Assembly (NCBI GenBank): GCA_022702545.1
Contig: JAHRBC010000006.1
Span: forward strand, 3,437,501-3,501,500
Direction: 5' to 3'
Source: Phycomyces nitens
Taxonomy: Eukaryota > Mucoromycota > Mucoromycetes > Mucorales > Phycomycetaceae
Length of the DNA: 64,000 nt
Made by a program: the position numbers and the translations under genes. How positions within the stretch are numbered: the stretch's first letter is position 1; each line of letters starts with the position of its first letter. Shown here piece by piece: positions 23,701-34,837 of this stretch. The notes under the pieces are model-generated. The model searched no databases. It saw only the letters and a program-made list of their open reading frames with translations, and was not told the DNA's origin.

Positions 23701-25150
23701 AGCCAGTTGGTAAGGTAAGGCTCTTTTATATATATATATATATTATTGTTACTTTGATGAGCATAAAATAATAGCATGTCTAATGTTCTTGACGATAGAC
23801 TGGAATCTCGTGGTGAATATGACAAGGCAGCTGGCTGGGCACTTTTTCATGGGATTCCAGAAAGAGCCATTCGTGCCTTGAGAAGCGAGAGAGGCTCTGA
23901 AAGAGAAGGTGATTATTAATTGATTGATTGATTGACTTGTTTATCTTAATTGTGTGTTTTCAAGTAGATCAACAGCGGAAGCTCATCTCGGGTGTCTTGG
24001 CTGGCTACCAACCAAATGCTTCTCATATTAACCCTACCTGGCGAGAATTGTGCGAGTCTTTGAGCAGAGATATGCTGGATCGTCCATACTTGCGAGCCAT
24101 ATTTGCGTATATTGCCTCGAACGATTGGTTCAAGGTACTTGATGATCCTGGACTGCCCCTTCGAGAGCGTATGGCAATTGCTCTACGAGTATTGAATGAT
24201 GATCAGGTAAGATGGCTTTTGGGACAATTGTATGTACTTATTATTATATTGTATATGTGCTGTAGATGACTGTCTACTTGAACCGCAGTGTTGAGCAGCT
24301 GGTTCAGGATGGCGATGTGGAGGGTGTGGTTGTTACTGGACTGACAAGCCGAGGAGTGGATCTGCTTGAACAGGCCTTGGACCATTATGGTGATGTTCAG
24401 ACGGCTAGTCTGGTGATGAGTTTTGTGGTCCCCCGTAGATTCAAGGACAAGAGAGTCGAGGACTGGGTAGAAAGGTAAAGGATAGATTGACAAGAAGAGT
24501 ATTGAATTGATGTCTGTTTGCTAGTTACCGAACATTGCTGGATCGATGGCAGCTGTGGCACCCGCGCGCACGATTTGATATTGAGCGTGGAAGATATATG
24601 AATTCTAGTGAAATTGCGCCTCCTCAAATATACGTCCGGTGCACATTCTGTGCCCAGTCTCTGGGGCACAGTCTACTGATCCAGAATGTGCGGAACCGGG
24701 AAGGAAAGCGTATGAATGTCCAGACTAATGTATCTCCTGCTTCGGGTGGGCGTCTTACAGGGAAACAAAAGGTACAAGATGTCCCAGCCGTGAACTCTAG
24801 TTAATGTGTCTGTCTATATAGTCTACGGTGTGCCCCAGTTGCCGCAAACTGCTTCCTCGGTGTGCATTGTGTCTCCTTCACATGGGTACTCCTATTGACT
24901 CTCTGCGCCAAGCTATTGCTGCAAACGATGTCCACAAAGGTAAGCAAACCAGACCTGGGGATTCAGGCTTTGACTGTAGCTCGTTATTTGTTTTATTTTT
25001 GCAGTTGATCCGGCTGGATTTGACCTATGGTTCACATGGTGCCAGACCTGCCGCCATGGAGGACATGCCTTACACATGGAAGACTGGTTCCAAAAACACT
25101 CTACATGTCCAGTGAGCAATTGCACATGCCAATGCAAGCTTGAGCCCTAG
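20744..25150 (+). CDS. GATOR2/SEA complex subunit MIOS (Sea4) homologue
   Basis: Eighteen exons: 20744-20842, 20922-20984, 21078-21567, 21646-21709, 21874-22010, 22063-22205, 22284-22605, 22664-22946, 22992-23124, 23179-23245, 23319-23405, 23465-23714, 23775-23908, 23968-24206, 24266-24474, 24525-24771, 24822-24939, 25005-25150. They sum to 3069 nt, 1022 residues, close to yeast Sea4. It opens with '[23 protein letters not shown]' and WD40 blades ('[14 protein letters not shown]', '[16 protein letters not shown]', '[10 protein letters not shown]', 'SVQLWDIQ'). An alpha-solenoid follows ('[14 protein letters not shown]', '[19 protein letters not shown]'), then a C-terminal RING-like Cys/His cluster ('[15 protein letters not shown]', '[17 protein letters not shown]'). 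GATOR2 relieves GATOR1 inhibition of TORC1 at the vacuole. One intron is ATAT-AC and one GC-AG. Intron 8 could use a nearer acceptor, but that would make it only 24 nt. Confidence 0.93.
22011..22062 (+). other. GC-AG intron in the MIOS gene
   Basis: Donor G|GCAAGT, branch-like GCTAACA, acceptor ATCAG; 52 nt. It joins 'YLRVYDIR' to '[11 protein letters not shown]'. The nearby GT would break the frame. Confidence 0.8.
22206..22283 (+). other. U12-type AT-AC intron in the MIOS gene
   Basis: The intron starts with the exact U12 donor consensus ATATCCTTT, contains TTTCCTTTACT (near the U12 branch consensus TTCCTTRAC) about 20 nt before the end, and finishes in CAC. Splicing joins '...IRKATDS' to '[12 protein letters not shown]', the WD-repeat junction expected from the MIOS family. 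No GT-AG alternative in this segment preserves the frame. Confidence 0.82.
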
Positions 25151-25445
25151 ATATCCCAACTATGTATCCTTGCCAATTATCCCCCAGTCGATACAACAAC
25201 TAATCTACAAGAGAGACTTGGTTTGCACATGAAATATATATATGTAAAAAAAGAGGACTAAAATGTTGAATATTCAAAGACCAAGAGATTCTAGGCTAAA
25301 TGTGTCACATTTTGCATAATGTATAAATAACCATTATAGCCAATTTATATCATAAAAATCATTCAACAAATCAAATTACCCAAAAAAAAACTAAAAAAGA
25401 AAATTATAGTCTGCCCAGAGATCCTAAACTTCTTTACTTTTTACC
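25151..25445. other. Short AT-rich intergenic region
   Basis: 3' flank of MIOS and promoter of the senescence-domain gene; no other feature seen. Confidence 0.5.
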
Positions 25446-26890
25446 ATGTCCCAAGCTCCTGATAATCTATCCTACCTCTGCTCTGTCAATGGAGTATCCG
25501 TACAAGTATTCGAGCATAACCAGCTCACACTCTTCACAGACGGCCAGATAGTGGCCTACATTACATCACAGCCAATCCCACAGCAGGCCGTCATATTACA
25601 AGTCTGGGACAACTTTAGTCACCAAACCGCAACAATCGTCCTACTTTCGAGCACAAAAGCATGGCTACAGGAAGAAAAAATCCTAGTGTTTCCTCGTGAG
25701 GAAGGAGGTCTATGGCGTCTGGACTGCCGGGCCTCTGACCAGGCAGCATTTACTGCCCTCCAGGACGTACTGACCTATTTTATAAAGTATGAGAACCGAC
25801 ACCATATGCGCAACACCCTGGCAATGATCAGTCCGTCATGCCAAGTGACTCAGGTGGTGGCAAATAATGTCCATCTCGATGCCAATGATCAGAATGCTGG
25901 CACTCGAGAAGATCCTGTGGCCGCAGAAGAGGAAAAGATGGGCCAAAAGTTGCCTGTTACTGTGGATCGGTTTGATATTCCGGTACGTATTGCTTCCTTG
26001 TTAAGCTAGTTGCTAATCTTTGGTTTAGGGAGACCATGACCCTGCAAAGATTGAAAAGGTTCGGCTACTGCGTCAATCTGGAAGTGCCATCGTGACTGGG
26101 TCTGGGTGGCTGGCAAATGCACTGGTGTTTGCTGGCAATACTCTAGCCAAAGGCATCCAAAGGTATGTTGAATCTGTGGCTGGCTGGCTCTTTGACAGCA
26201 ACAACAAAAAGGGAGACTAAAGATGTGTACTGCTAGTGGGAGCGAGATGATTGAGAAACGAGTGGAGCCTACCCAGACCCCTATGCGATTGTCAGAAGGA
26301 GAACGACAGGTCCTGGACTCTATTGCCAACACGACAAACATGGTGTGCAAAAGTAAGTCACCAAAAAAAAACCTCGACAAGTTTTCTAACTGTTGCTAGC
26401 TGGCGTGAGTTTGATGGACAAGGCAGTCTCGGCAACCGTGTCTGGCATCAGCACTCTTTGCGAGAATTCAGAACAGCAAAGGACTAGAGACCCAGTGGCC
26501 CATGCTGGACGTAGCTTTGGGATATCTGCACTCAAGGCAGCTGCAAATGTGCTTGGAGGAGTAGCAACAGCGGCCAGCGTGGTCATTGGTTCCTCTCGGG
26601 ATGGCATCGTACACATTGTCCACCGAAAATACGGCGAGGATGCTGGATATGTTGCCCAACGGACAATGGGCTCAGCAGCAGACATTGCAGATACTCTGGT
26701 GTACTTTGATGCAGGTGGAATTGCCCGCCGTGTGCTGACCTCTAGTGCCCATGCGATAAGTGCTTATCAGGCCAAGAAGAACTTGCAGAGAGAGATTGTG
26801 TTTGACGCTGAAGATCACCATCAGTCCTATCAAGATGCTTCATATTCTTCATCATCTTCATCATCAAAGCCAGGCCAGTCATTAGTGTGA
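25446..26890 (+). CDS. Senescence/spartin-domain protein
   Basis: Four exons (25446-25982, 26029-26162, 26237-26352, 26400-26890) give 1278 nt, 425 residues. The C-terminal half is the senescence domain shared by spartin and plant ERD7: 'LLRQSGSAIVTGSGWLANAL', 'AGNTLAKGIQ', a helical Gly/Ala-rich section 'AANVLGGVATAASVVIGSS', then 'YGEDAGYVAQRTMGSAADI' and an amphipathic 'DTLVYFDAGGIARRVL'. This domain binds lipids; spartin acts on lipid droplets and endosomes. The N-terminal 180 residues resemble the beta-rich plant-type/spartin N-terminus, with no MIT domain recognised. The tail is Ser-rich. Role at lipid droplets is inferred. Confidence 0.82.
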
Positions 26891-27132
26891 CGTGTGTGAC
26901 CTTGATGACAAGCGATTCTTATATATTTCATACCCATTTTCACATGCAAAACATGCAACACACGCACACAAAATACATGCCATTTGTGGGTTTCCAAAGA
27001 GGCGGGGAAATCCAATCAAAATGTGACTCTGGCTTTTAAACAGACTTACTCATCTTAATTACAAGATCACTTTCTAAAAGAATGTTTGAATAAATATCTC
27101 AGTCAACGTTTTGTTTCTTTCGCATATACACC

Positions 27133-29109
27133 ATGAAGAGTTTTAGCGCCGAAGAAGTTGCCCAGCACAACACAGCCACAGACTGCTGGATTATTGTGAA
27201 CGGAATGGTGTTTGATGTCACAAGATTCCTGAATGAGCATCCCGGAGGAAAAAAGGTTCTCTTGAAGATGGGTGGCAAGGACGCTTCCAAGCAGTTCAAG
27301 ACATTCCACAATGATGCGATTATGAAGCGAGTTGGACTTCCTATGCAGATTGGTGTCATTGGCACTCAAGTAGCACCTGCACTTGCTGTTGCACCTGTTG
27401 TTGCACCTACACCTGCATCTGCCCCTGCCCCTGTCGCACCCCCTGCTGCCAAATCTGCGGCACTCTCATCCATTACTGCAAACTCTATCTCTGCACAACA
27501 AGCTAAATTTGGCGAAGGACTTCCTTACAGTGACCCAACCTGGTATCAGGACTGGAATAGGTAAGCCCATCTAGCCACCTAGCCAACTGGCCACCTAGCC
27601 ACCAATAACTCATACTAATGCCCCACAGCCCTTTCTACACAGAGTCCCATATCCGCCTGAGAAAGGAGGTCCGCCAGTTTGTCGACACAGAGATTACTCC
27701 CTTTTGCCACGAGTGGAGTGAGGCCAAGGCGATTCCCCGGTCCATAATCAAGCGTGCTGCCGAGTTAGGTCTTCTTAACGCTGGGTCTGGAGCAGCCACC
27801 AACCCTGCTGCCAATGGCCTCATGCCCTACCCTCTTCCATCTGGAATTCAGGCCAATGAGTTTGATATCTTTCATGAATTCATCTGTGTCGATGAGATTG
27901 CCCGCTGTGGATCTGGTGGATTCCTCTGGGCTCTGATGGGTGGCCTTGGAATTGGTAATTCTAATAAAACCAAACCAAACCAAAGGGCTCTTCTTCTTTT
28001 TTTCTAACATGCTATACTAGGTCTTCCTCCTGTGATCAACTTTGGCTCCAAGGAACTAAAGGAACGCATTGTTCCTGGCTGTCTTTCAGGCGACAAGATC
28101 ATTGCCCTGGCCATCACCGAGCCTTCTGGTGGATCCGATGTGGCCAACCTTCAAACGACCGCAAAGGATATGGGTGACTATTTCCTGGTCAATGGCCAAA
28201 AGAAGTGGATCACACAGGGTGCCTATGCAGACTATTACACTGTAGCCTGTCGCACAGGTGGCGCAGGTATGGCCGGTGTATCCTTGCTCTTGATCGAGCG
28301 AACCATGCCTGGTGTCGAGGCACGGGCTATGGATGTACAGGGCATGTGGGGCTCAGGAACTTCCTATATCACATTTGAAGACGTAAGTTTGCAGACCTCT
28401 TGGAATTATAGACATTAATCGTGCCCGGTTATTTAGGTCAAGGTCCCCAAGGCCAACATTATTGGCAAATTGAACTATGGCTTCAAATATGTCATGCACA
28501 ACTTTAACCATGAGCGTATTGGAATTGTTATGCAGGCCAATCGCTTCTCTCGTGTGTGCATCGAAGAGGCCTTCAAGGTAAGCCACAAACGCCATATTGA
28601 CCTTGGTTACCAACACGTGATTACCAGTACTCTCTCAAGAGAAAGACATTTGGCCAGACCCTGGCTAACCATGCCGTGATTCGTAACAAGTTTGGACACA
28701 TGATTCGCCAAGTAGAGGCTACCCATGCATGGCTCGAGAGCATCTTGTATCAGATCAAGACCTTGCCAGTCAAGGATCAACCCGAACTTTTGGCTGGCCC
28801 AATTGCTTTGCTCAAGGCCCAGTCTACCCAGACCTTTGAGTTCTGTGCCCGTGAGGCAGCCCAGATCTTTGGAGGACTAGCATATACCAGAGGTAACTAG
28901 ATTCCAGACCCTAGAAAGAAAAGAAAGAAAAAGAAAAAGAAAGATATTAAATACAGGTTGATATAGGTGGCCAGGCTGAAAAGGTTGAGCGTCTCTATAG
29001 AGAGGTCAGAGCCTATGCTATCCCAGGAGGATCCGAGGAAATCATGCTGGATCTTGGAGTTAGACAGGCCATGAAGCAAGCTGCAGAACTTGCGAAATCC
29101 AAGCTCTAA
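27133..29109 (+). CDS. Cytochrome b5-acyl-CoA dehydrogenase fusion
   Basis: Six exons (27133-27560, 27629-27954, 28021-28382, 28437-28577, 28628-28892, 28967-29109) sum to 1665 nt, 554 residues. Residues 1-75 form a cytochrome b5 domain with heme ligands His36 (HPGG) and His59. A 40-residue Ala/Pro linker follows, then a complete acyl-CoA dehydrogenase: 'RKEVRQFVDTEITPF' start, 'ALAITEPSGGSDV' (FAD/substrate), 'NGQKKWITQGAYADYYTV', 'RKTFGQTLANHAVIRNKF' and 'AIPGGSEEIMLDLG' with the region of the catalytic Glu. The order suggests the heme domain passes electrons to or from the flavin. There is no clear mitochondrial presequence and no C-terminal peroxisomal SKL (it ends AKSKL, a possible weak PTS1 variant). 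Fungal fusions of this type are known; substrate unknown. Confidence 0.92.
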
Positions 29110-29488
29110 AGACAATACTGTTGGTATATTAGATTAGATTGGTTGGTCGGTCGGTTGGCAAGGGAACCATCTATTACACAGACCGGATGTTATATTGGCC
29201 GTAGTAATAAGAAAGTTTGGAATGTCAAAAGAGACTATTATTATTATTATTAGATGATTATTAGGTGATTATTGATGTTATTAAAAATATCCTATTGTTC
29301 CAAGATCAAGAGAAAATATGGTCAGACCTCTATTGTGATGTAGAGTATTTCTGGGTATTTGTCGATCTGGATTCTGGAGATGGTAAAAGGTGGCGTGCCA
29401 GCCAAATATTGCAGGCAGGCAGCCAAGCATATGATCCACAGCCAATATTCTTATCAGGGTCAAAAAAACAACAAATTGGGTGATTATG

Positions 29489-29520
<32 letters not shown>

Positions 29521-30328
29521 GTGAGAACAATGAGGTTTCTTGGCTGTTGTGATTTTACGAGGATAATTCGCACGCCTGGATGACGGCCAATGTGCGCAAC
29601 ACATGTTTATTGCAATTATTAGAAGCATAGGCCTCTCTTGCAGATATTGAAACTATTATCCGCTTACAAACTAATGTTATCATTAGATTATATAATTTTG
29701 TTTTTGGGATACTAATTATCGGCTCTGGGCCGCCAATAAGAATGAAAAAACAACAAGGTTCCATGTTTTCCCTCTTGGACCCAAATCAAAAAATCAAATA
29801 ATAATAATAAAATAAAGAGTAGAAATCAAGGTTGGCCGGGACTGTCGGATAGATCCGCTTTTACGAGTGCAAGATGAGCCCTTGATAAATACACATATAA
29901 CAAAACATTCGACTGGGAAGAATAAGCTTTCTCGGCCAAACCTTGACAATGAAATGCCAGCAACCTGACCTATAGAATTGTGGCATGACAGCCCAAACGC
30001 TTGGGCCATCGACAAAGAGGTGCCCCGAATCGACCCGCAAGAATAAACATGCGAATACGAGGATTTTTAAAGTGTCTCTGGTGGAGTGATCGGCTCACCG
30101 AAGCCTCCATTTGATCGTCCGATTATTTTCGGTGCGCTGGCGTGAGTCGGAAGGACTTTTAAATAAATTAACCCCTAAATATCATTAAAAATTTTATTCC
30201 GGATCATACGATTAACCGACAGGATCAAAAAGAATGAATGATAAAAATCATTATGCACAAATATTTAGTTTTTGGTATATAAACTCACCAGATAAAAAAA
30301 AGCCCCCAATACTCATCAAAATCAATCC
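29110..30328. other. Intergenic with (AAT)n and a GC-richer upstream segment
   Basis: An (AAT)n run lies at about 29488-29519. A less AT-rich stretch at 30030-30160 contains a CACCGAA...TTCGGTG inverted repeat (30096-30102 and 30128-30134), and a TATATAAA box sits at 30277-30284, about 45 nt before the cyclin start. No gene recognised. Confidence 0.55.
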
Positions 30329-31394
30329 ATGAAAGCCAAACTCAACCTACACCAGAAAGGCAGAATCGACACCTATAGTGTCAGTTCGCCCTATCGACCA
30401 CACTCAAGACCCCAGTCGGCCTATAGTTCCACCCATACCCAGGCGACCCTTCTCCTGGACGCCATCCGTCTCAACAACCTCCGACGTCTGTCTCCGGGCT
30501 GCATAGGTTAGTTTCATTATAAGCCATCAAACCAAATCCAATAGAATAGAATACTCAAACATCCTCTCTTAGAACATCTTGCTCGCTATGTCACCCACGC
30601 ATGGGAGAACGAGACGACTGAAAAGACAAAAGAGCTCATCAAGGTCATGAATAACCTCTTGGACTCTACTGGCCTATCTGCAGGCTCCCTTGACGAAGCC
30701 CTGGTGAAATTTTGTCAGAATGCAATTGCCACCCCAACTGTCTGTCCCAGCGTCACTCTATTGGTAGCTGTGGGCTATATTGAGCGCCTCAAACAGGTAA
30801 TGAATTCAAAAAAGACATTATTGTCATAATTATTGCACAAAACTGACTGACTCTGGTCTGGATATTTAGAAATACAACAATATCAAGGGCACCTCTGGCT
30901 GCAGCCAACGTCTGGTCATGGTTGCCTATATGATGGCAGCAAAGTTCATGCATGCCAATCTACGCTCAATCATCGACACCACACCACCCTCGCTGCCAAC
31001 CGAACCCAACCTCAACCTCAACCCAATCTCCCGCCGGTCCTCTCAGGGCTCCCTGTCGTCAGCCATGTCTGATGAACGAATCACCCTTCCACCACTCCCC
31101 CCCTCACCCCTCTTGCAGCCTCTCTCGCCCCCAACATCACCAAAGTCCCTCTCAGACTACCACTACTTCCCCTCCCAGCCCACATCCCCACCATCCCCAG
31201 CATCAAGACACCCAACTATACCACAATCAGCATCTAATATCCTTCCCCCTCTCATCAAGAACCCTTCTGTCAAGGACCGTGGCTATGGCGTGTTTCGAAT
31301 GGAGTATGAGTTTCTGCATTTCCTAAACTACAATCTCTCTCTGTCCAATCCCTCTAGCCTGGTGCACTGGGCCCATCATATGGATTCCTGCTAA
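30329..31394 (+). CDS. PHO80-like cyclin
   Basis: Three exons (30329-30506, 30573-30796, 30870-31394) sum to 927 nt, 308 residues. The cyclin box is of the PHO80/PCL type: 'VCPSVTLLVAVGYIERLKQ', 'CSQRLVMVAYMMAAKFMHAN', and 'VFRMEYEFLHFLNYNLSL' at the C-terminus. It is split by a Pro/Ser-rich loop of about 100 residues (31000-31260) between helix pairs, a common enlargement in filamentous fungi. Such cyclins partner PHO85/CDK5-type kinases in phosphate signalling, glycogen metabolism or polarity; which one is not decidable from sequence. Confidence 0.85.
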
Positions 31395-31815
31395 TCCTCT
31401 TAATCATCATCCATTTGTTTCTATAGTAATTTATATAATCCCCTTTTTATTTCCCTCTTCTCTGTACCTATTTATCTCTTTCAAATATACATGAAATTGC
31501 GTCGATTAAAATAATAATAATAATATTCATTTACCCGCCTGTGAGAGCAAAAGGATAAAAATGACGCCGTTATTATATAATAATATTTAATATTTAATAT
31601 ATATATATATATGTGATTAGATGAATGAAAATATAATTGTATATATAATTGTATATATACATTGCGCGTGCGTGTACCTTTTTTTTTTTTTTTTTTTGAA
31701 AAAAAATAAAATAAAATAAAAAATAAAATACCAAGAGAAATATTATGAAGGGTATACATCGGGGATATCATGTGGCCCGGACAGCAGACGGAATGTGGGC
31801 TATTCTATTCGACCG
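31395..31815. other. Convergent intergenic region
   Basis: Between the cyclin and the SGNH-like gene, which converge. Contains T17, A-rich and TA repeats. Open frames are low-complexity and not called. Confidence 0.6.
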
Positions 31816-33575
31816 CTAAGCCTGATAGATTAATTGACCCTTGCTGCTGCCAATTGCCTCTCCAACAACAATATTATTCTTATTGGATCCATAAGTACCA
31901 CTGCCAACACCTCCTTGCAGGACCACATCACCAAACTTGGCCACACTCACTACAGAAGGATCACAGCTAGTCACTGCCAGTCCCACATACACATCTCTGG
32001 CCAGTGGCAAGGTCAGGTTGGCAAACGTGTCCCAGCCATTGGAAATTGTCTGGCTAATCTGGGCCAGCACCAGGTTGCCCTTGCGAGTTATACGGAAGTG
32101 ATATGGAGGCGAGCCCCGCGTTTTCCGAACAAGGTGGCTGGGCGACAGATTTGTGTGACGTGTCTGGAGAAAAAGCCCTTCGGCAGGCGAGATTCCAAGC
32201 ATCACGTGAGGCGATCCTAGGGATAGATGTTCACGTATCATGAGGCCTGCCTTTGCGCAGGATGCAAATGCCGAATGAGAGCCGATGGTAGCCTGAATCG
32301 ACCCATCGCCAGAGAGGGCCTGGAACACATAGCGAAAAGCGTCCTGGTTGTCTTTGATGTCAGTACCTGAACCCCAGAGTGTAAAAGTGTTGCCAGAGTC
32401 AAACGAAACAGATCCAGGCAGCCCAATCGACTGTTCCTGGCCAACATCCATGGTTTGCCAGTCGCGGGGCAGATTGGGATTAGGAAAGGGGTCTGGGAAG
32501 GGTTGGCGAGGCCAGGTAAGTTTGGTGTGCAACCAGGGGGCAAGTCTCCTTGCGAACCGCTCATGGCCCTGGTCACTTAGATGGGCCTATACGATAATTG
32601 CCCCCCACCAGGATGCAGTGTGTATGAATATTGATGTAATGGTTTTTATACAGGATGTAGACTTACAGGATCCAGAAAATCGGAGCCATCTTGTACCCAG
32701 TCTGTGGTGTCAATATAGTACACATCTTGATCTCCTCCATCGTTGAGGGCATGGACGGCAGCTTGGGATTGGCGCACCCGATGACCGCGTGGTTCGGATA
32801 GAACAAGGATAGCGCAGTGGGCATAGTGTTTGCGCAGCCGTAAAAGGAACCCCTGGAGACCGTGGGTGTAATCGTCTGTTTCGGGGTCGTTCTGGCCGAG
32901 CAGGATAACCACCGCAGACGGCAGATAGCTCGAAAAATCCCACTGGTTCCGTTCAGTCTCATCGAGGGAGGGGGTCCAGCGAAAGTACTGGGACTCCATG
33001 CCGAGTGCCTGGGGGTTGTCCAGCAGCCATGCCCCCGGATAGGCGATCTGAACCTTTTCGATTTCCATCATTGTAGACACCAGCCAAGGAAAACTGGTCA
33101 AGAGAGATTGGGAGGTTTGGATGCCTAGGGTTAGGTCGTGTCCAACAAATTCGACTAGATCAAATGATAATCGTGGGGGGGCAGTGGTGGCTGCAACTGC
33201 CAGCACTAGAGATTCGAGACAGATGGAGGTGTTGGCAGTCGAGACCACCATGAGCTGGTGGGGACCTTGACTGAGATCAGTTGCGACTTCTAGCTCAATA
33301 GGCAGCCGGTCTTTGTAGATTGCCTCCAATTTACGCATCGGCTCTTGACCGAGTTGGACATAGACTGTGGTGGGCTGGTTGAGTCGCAGCTTGATTGTCG
33401 GTCCATTCACGTTTGTTTTTAGGTAGGCACCGGGCCACCCACTCTGGATGTCAGTTGTGGTGATGCGCCAACGTCCAAAATACTTGATGTTATTGTCTGT
33501 GAATGGCACCAGTTTCTCATTGCAAGTAATCAGCAATGGCAGCAGCAGCAGAATACAGCCCAAGAGAGGCAGCAT
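31816..33575 (-). CDS. Secreted CE2-like SGNH protein with C-terminal beta-sandwich domain; catalytic Ser replaced
   Basis: Two exons (32667-33575, 31816-32586) give 1680 nt, 559 residues. Residues 1-18 are a hydrophobic signal peptide. Residues 20-130 match the jelly-roll of carbohydrate esterase family 2 ('YFGRWRITT...GWPGAYLKTN'). Residues 135-315 are an SGNH fold: block I reads 'VEFVGHDLTLG', where active members have GDS (Asp147 stands at the Ser); 'VVILLGQND' and 'LDPAHLSDQGHERFA' retain the Asn and the Asp/His. Residues about 345-559 resemble the DUF1349/concanavalin-like module found mainly in prokaryotic secreted proteins ('GSGTDIKDNQDAFRYVFQAL', 'KAGLMIREHL'). Loss of the nucleophile suggests a binding or non-hydrolytic role. 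The fold call is good; the domain names are from memory of family patterns. Confidence 0.75.
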
Positions 33576-33895
33576 TTTGTTTTGTAAGAGAGAGAGAGAG
33601 AGAGAGAGATTGAAAGCCAGTCAAGATGATATTTTTTTATCATTTTGCATCATCCCCACACACACACACCCACACACACACACACATTGAAATCCATATT
33701 TTTACATGTATATATAAATTATATTTATATTTATACATGTATACATATATATGTATATACATACAATTTGATGGAGAATTTTATATGTATTTATTGATAA
33801 TAATAAATTTATATATTTGTTGTTTTTTGTTTTCTTTGGTTGTTGTTGTTTTTTATATAATATATATATATACACGTGCATGTTTGGTCTATAAG
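33576..33895. other. Repeat-rich intergenic region
   Basis: (GA)n just 5' of the SGNH-like start (33589-33610), (CA)n at 33657-33686, then TA-rich DNA. No gene recognised. Confidence 0.7.
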
Positions 33896-34311
33896 TTAGT
33901 ACATGGCACAATCTTCTTCTTCTTGACAGAGCGTAGAATTGTCATCTTCAGAATCATCGGCTGCTCGGATCGGCTGGAGCCACAAGGCGTCCTTACGGGG
34001 TGGTGGTCTGTAGTCTGGTCCAGCATAAGTAATCGAGGGCAGAGGTGATACTGGTGTTCTGTCGTCAAAGGAAGACTCTCGAGTGTCATTGAATCGCTTG
34101 CAGTCATTAAACTAAAATTGAATAAATTAATCAATTATACAATAAAATGGGTGGGTGATCAATGCACTTGTATTACCTCCTTTGCCTGGTCTTCATCTTC
34201 ATCGTCTTCATGGCGCCTCTTTGGCTGGTGAGTCGATTGTACTGTAATATAATCAATACATCAAATCAATTTGTTCCAATTGTACTTACGGCTATTGAAT
34301 TCGTAGGCCAT
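33896..34311 (-). CDS. Small acidic hypothetical protein
   Basis: Three exons (34290-34311, 34177-34241, 33896-34111) sum to 303 nt, 100 residues. Clean GT-AG introns and an in-frame stop support it. The protein starts MAYEFNS, has a short basic PKRRH patch next to an acidic run, a Pro-rich middle (YRPPPRK) and an acidic end (QEEEDCAMY). No family recognised; likely disordered. Confidence 0.6.
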
Positions 34312-34837
34312 GGTTTGAATAAATATTAATATTCTTGTGTAAAGAAGTCCTTAATCTTTTAAAGAGAGAAAAAGAAAGAAGTAATTAAAGTCCAGTAAGA
34401 TGACAAAAACGCCTCTTTTTTATAAGCAAAAATAAAATCAAATTCCAAAAAAAAAAAAATATGAAACTATAGCCTCGGCCATTGAGTAAAAACCGACAAT
34501 GTCCTTTTATACACTTTCTCTCTCTATATATATATATATATATTTATATATATAAATATATATAAAATACACTATTCATTATCGGTCTTACAATTCCTGC
34601 TCCCCCCCCCTCCCTCTCTCCCTCTCCCTCTCCTCTCCTCCTCCTCCTTTCATTTACTCAATTATTCAACCTCTTCTTTTTTTTTCACAACCCCTAAAAA
34701 GTGATGATCTAATTGCCAATCATGGCTCAGATCTACCTAGTTCGGGCAGTATAGGTTCAATCCGCGCCTCTTTCTTTCTTGTCTGACTAGGCGTGGCCGA
34801 GTATGTGTAAGATTGGTGTGTATTTAAACTTGTGCTC
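34312..34837. other. Intergenic, polypyrimidine-rich
   Basis: Contains TA repeats (34527-34565) and a long C/T tract (34600-34650). A GGTTCAATCC at 34754 looks like a polymerase III B box but has no tRNA fold around it. Confidence 0.5.

Noticed and set aside
33626..34048. 140-codon plus-strand frame over the (CA)n and TA-rich region
   Set aside because: Its translation is repeats of His/Thr and Tyr/Ile from microsatellites, and it overlaps supported minus-strand exons.
34735..34800. tRNA-like signal (GGTTCAATCC B box at 34754)
   Set aside because: Neither T-arm nor acceptor stems pair around it, and no A box lies at the right distance.
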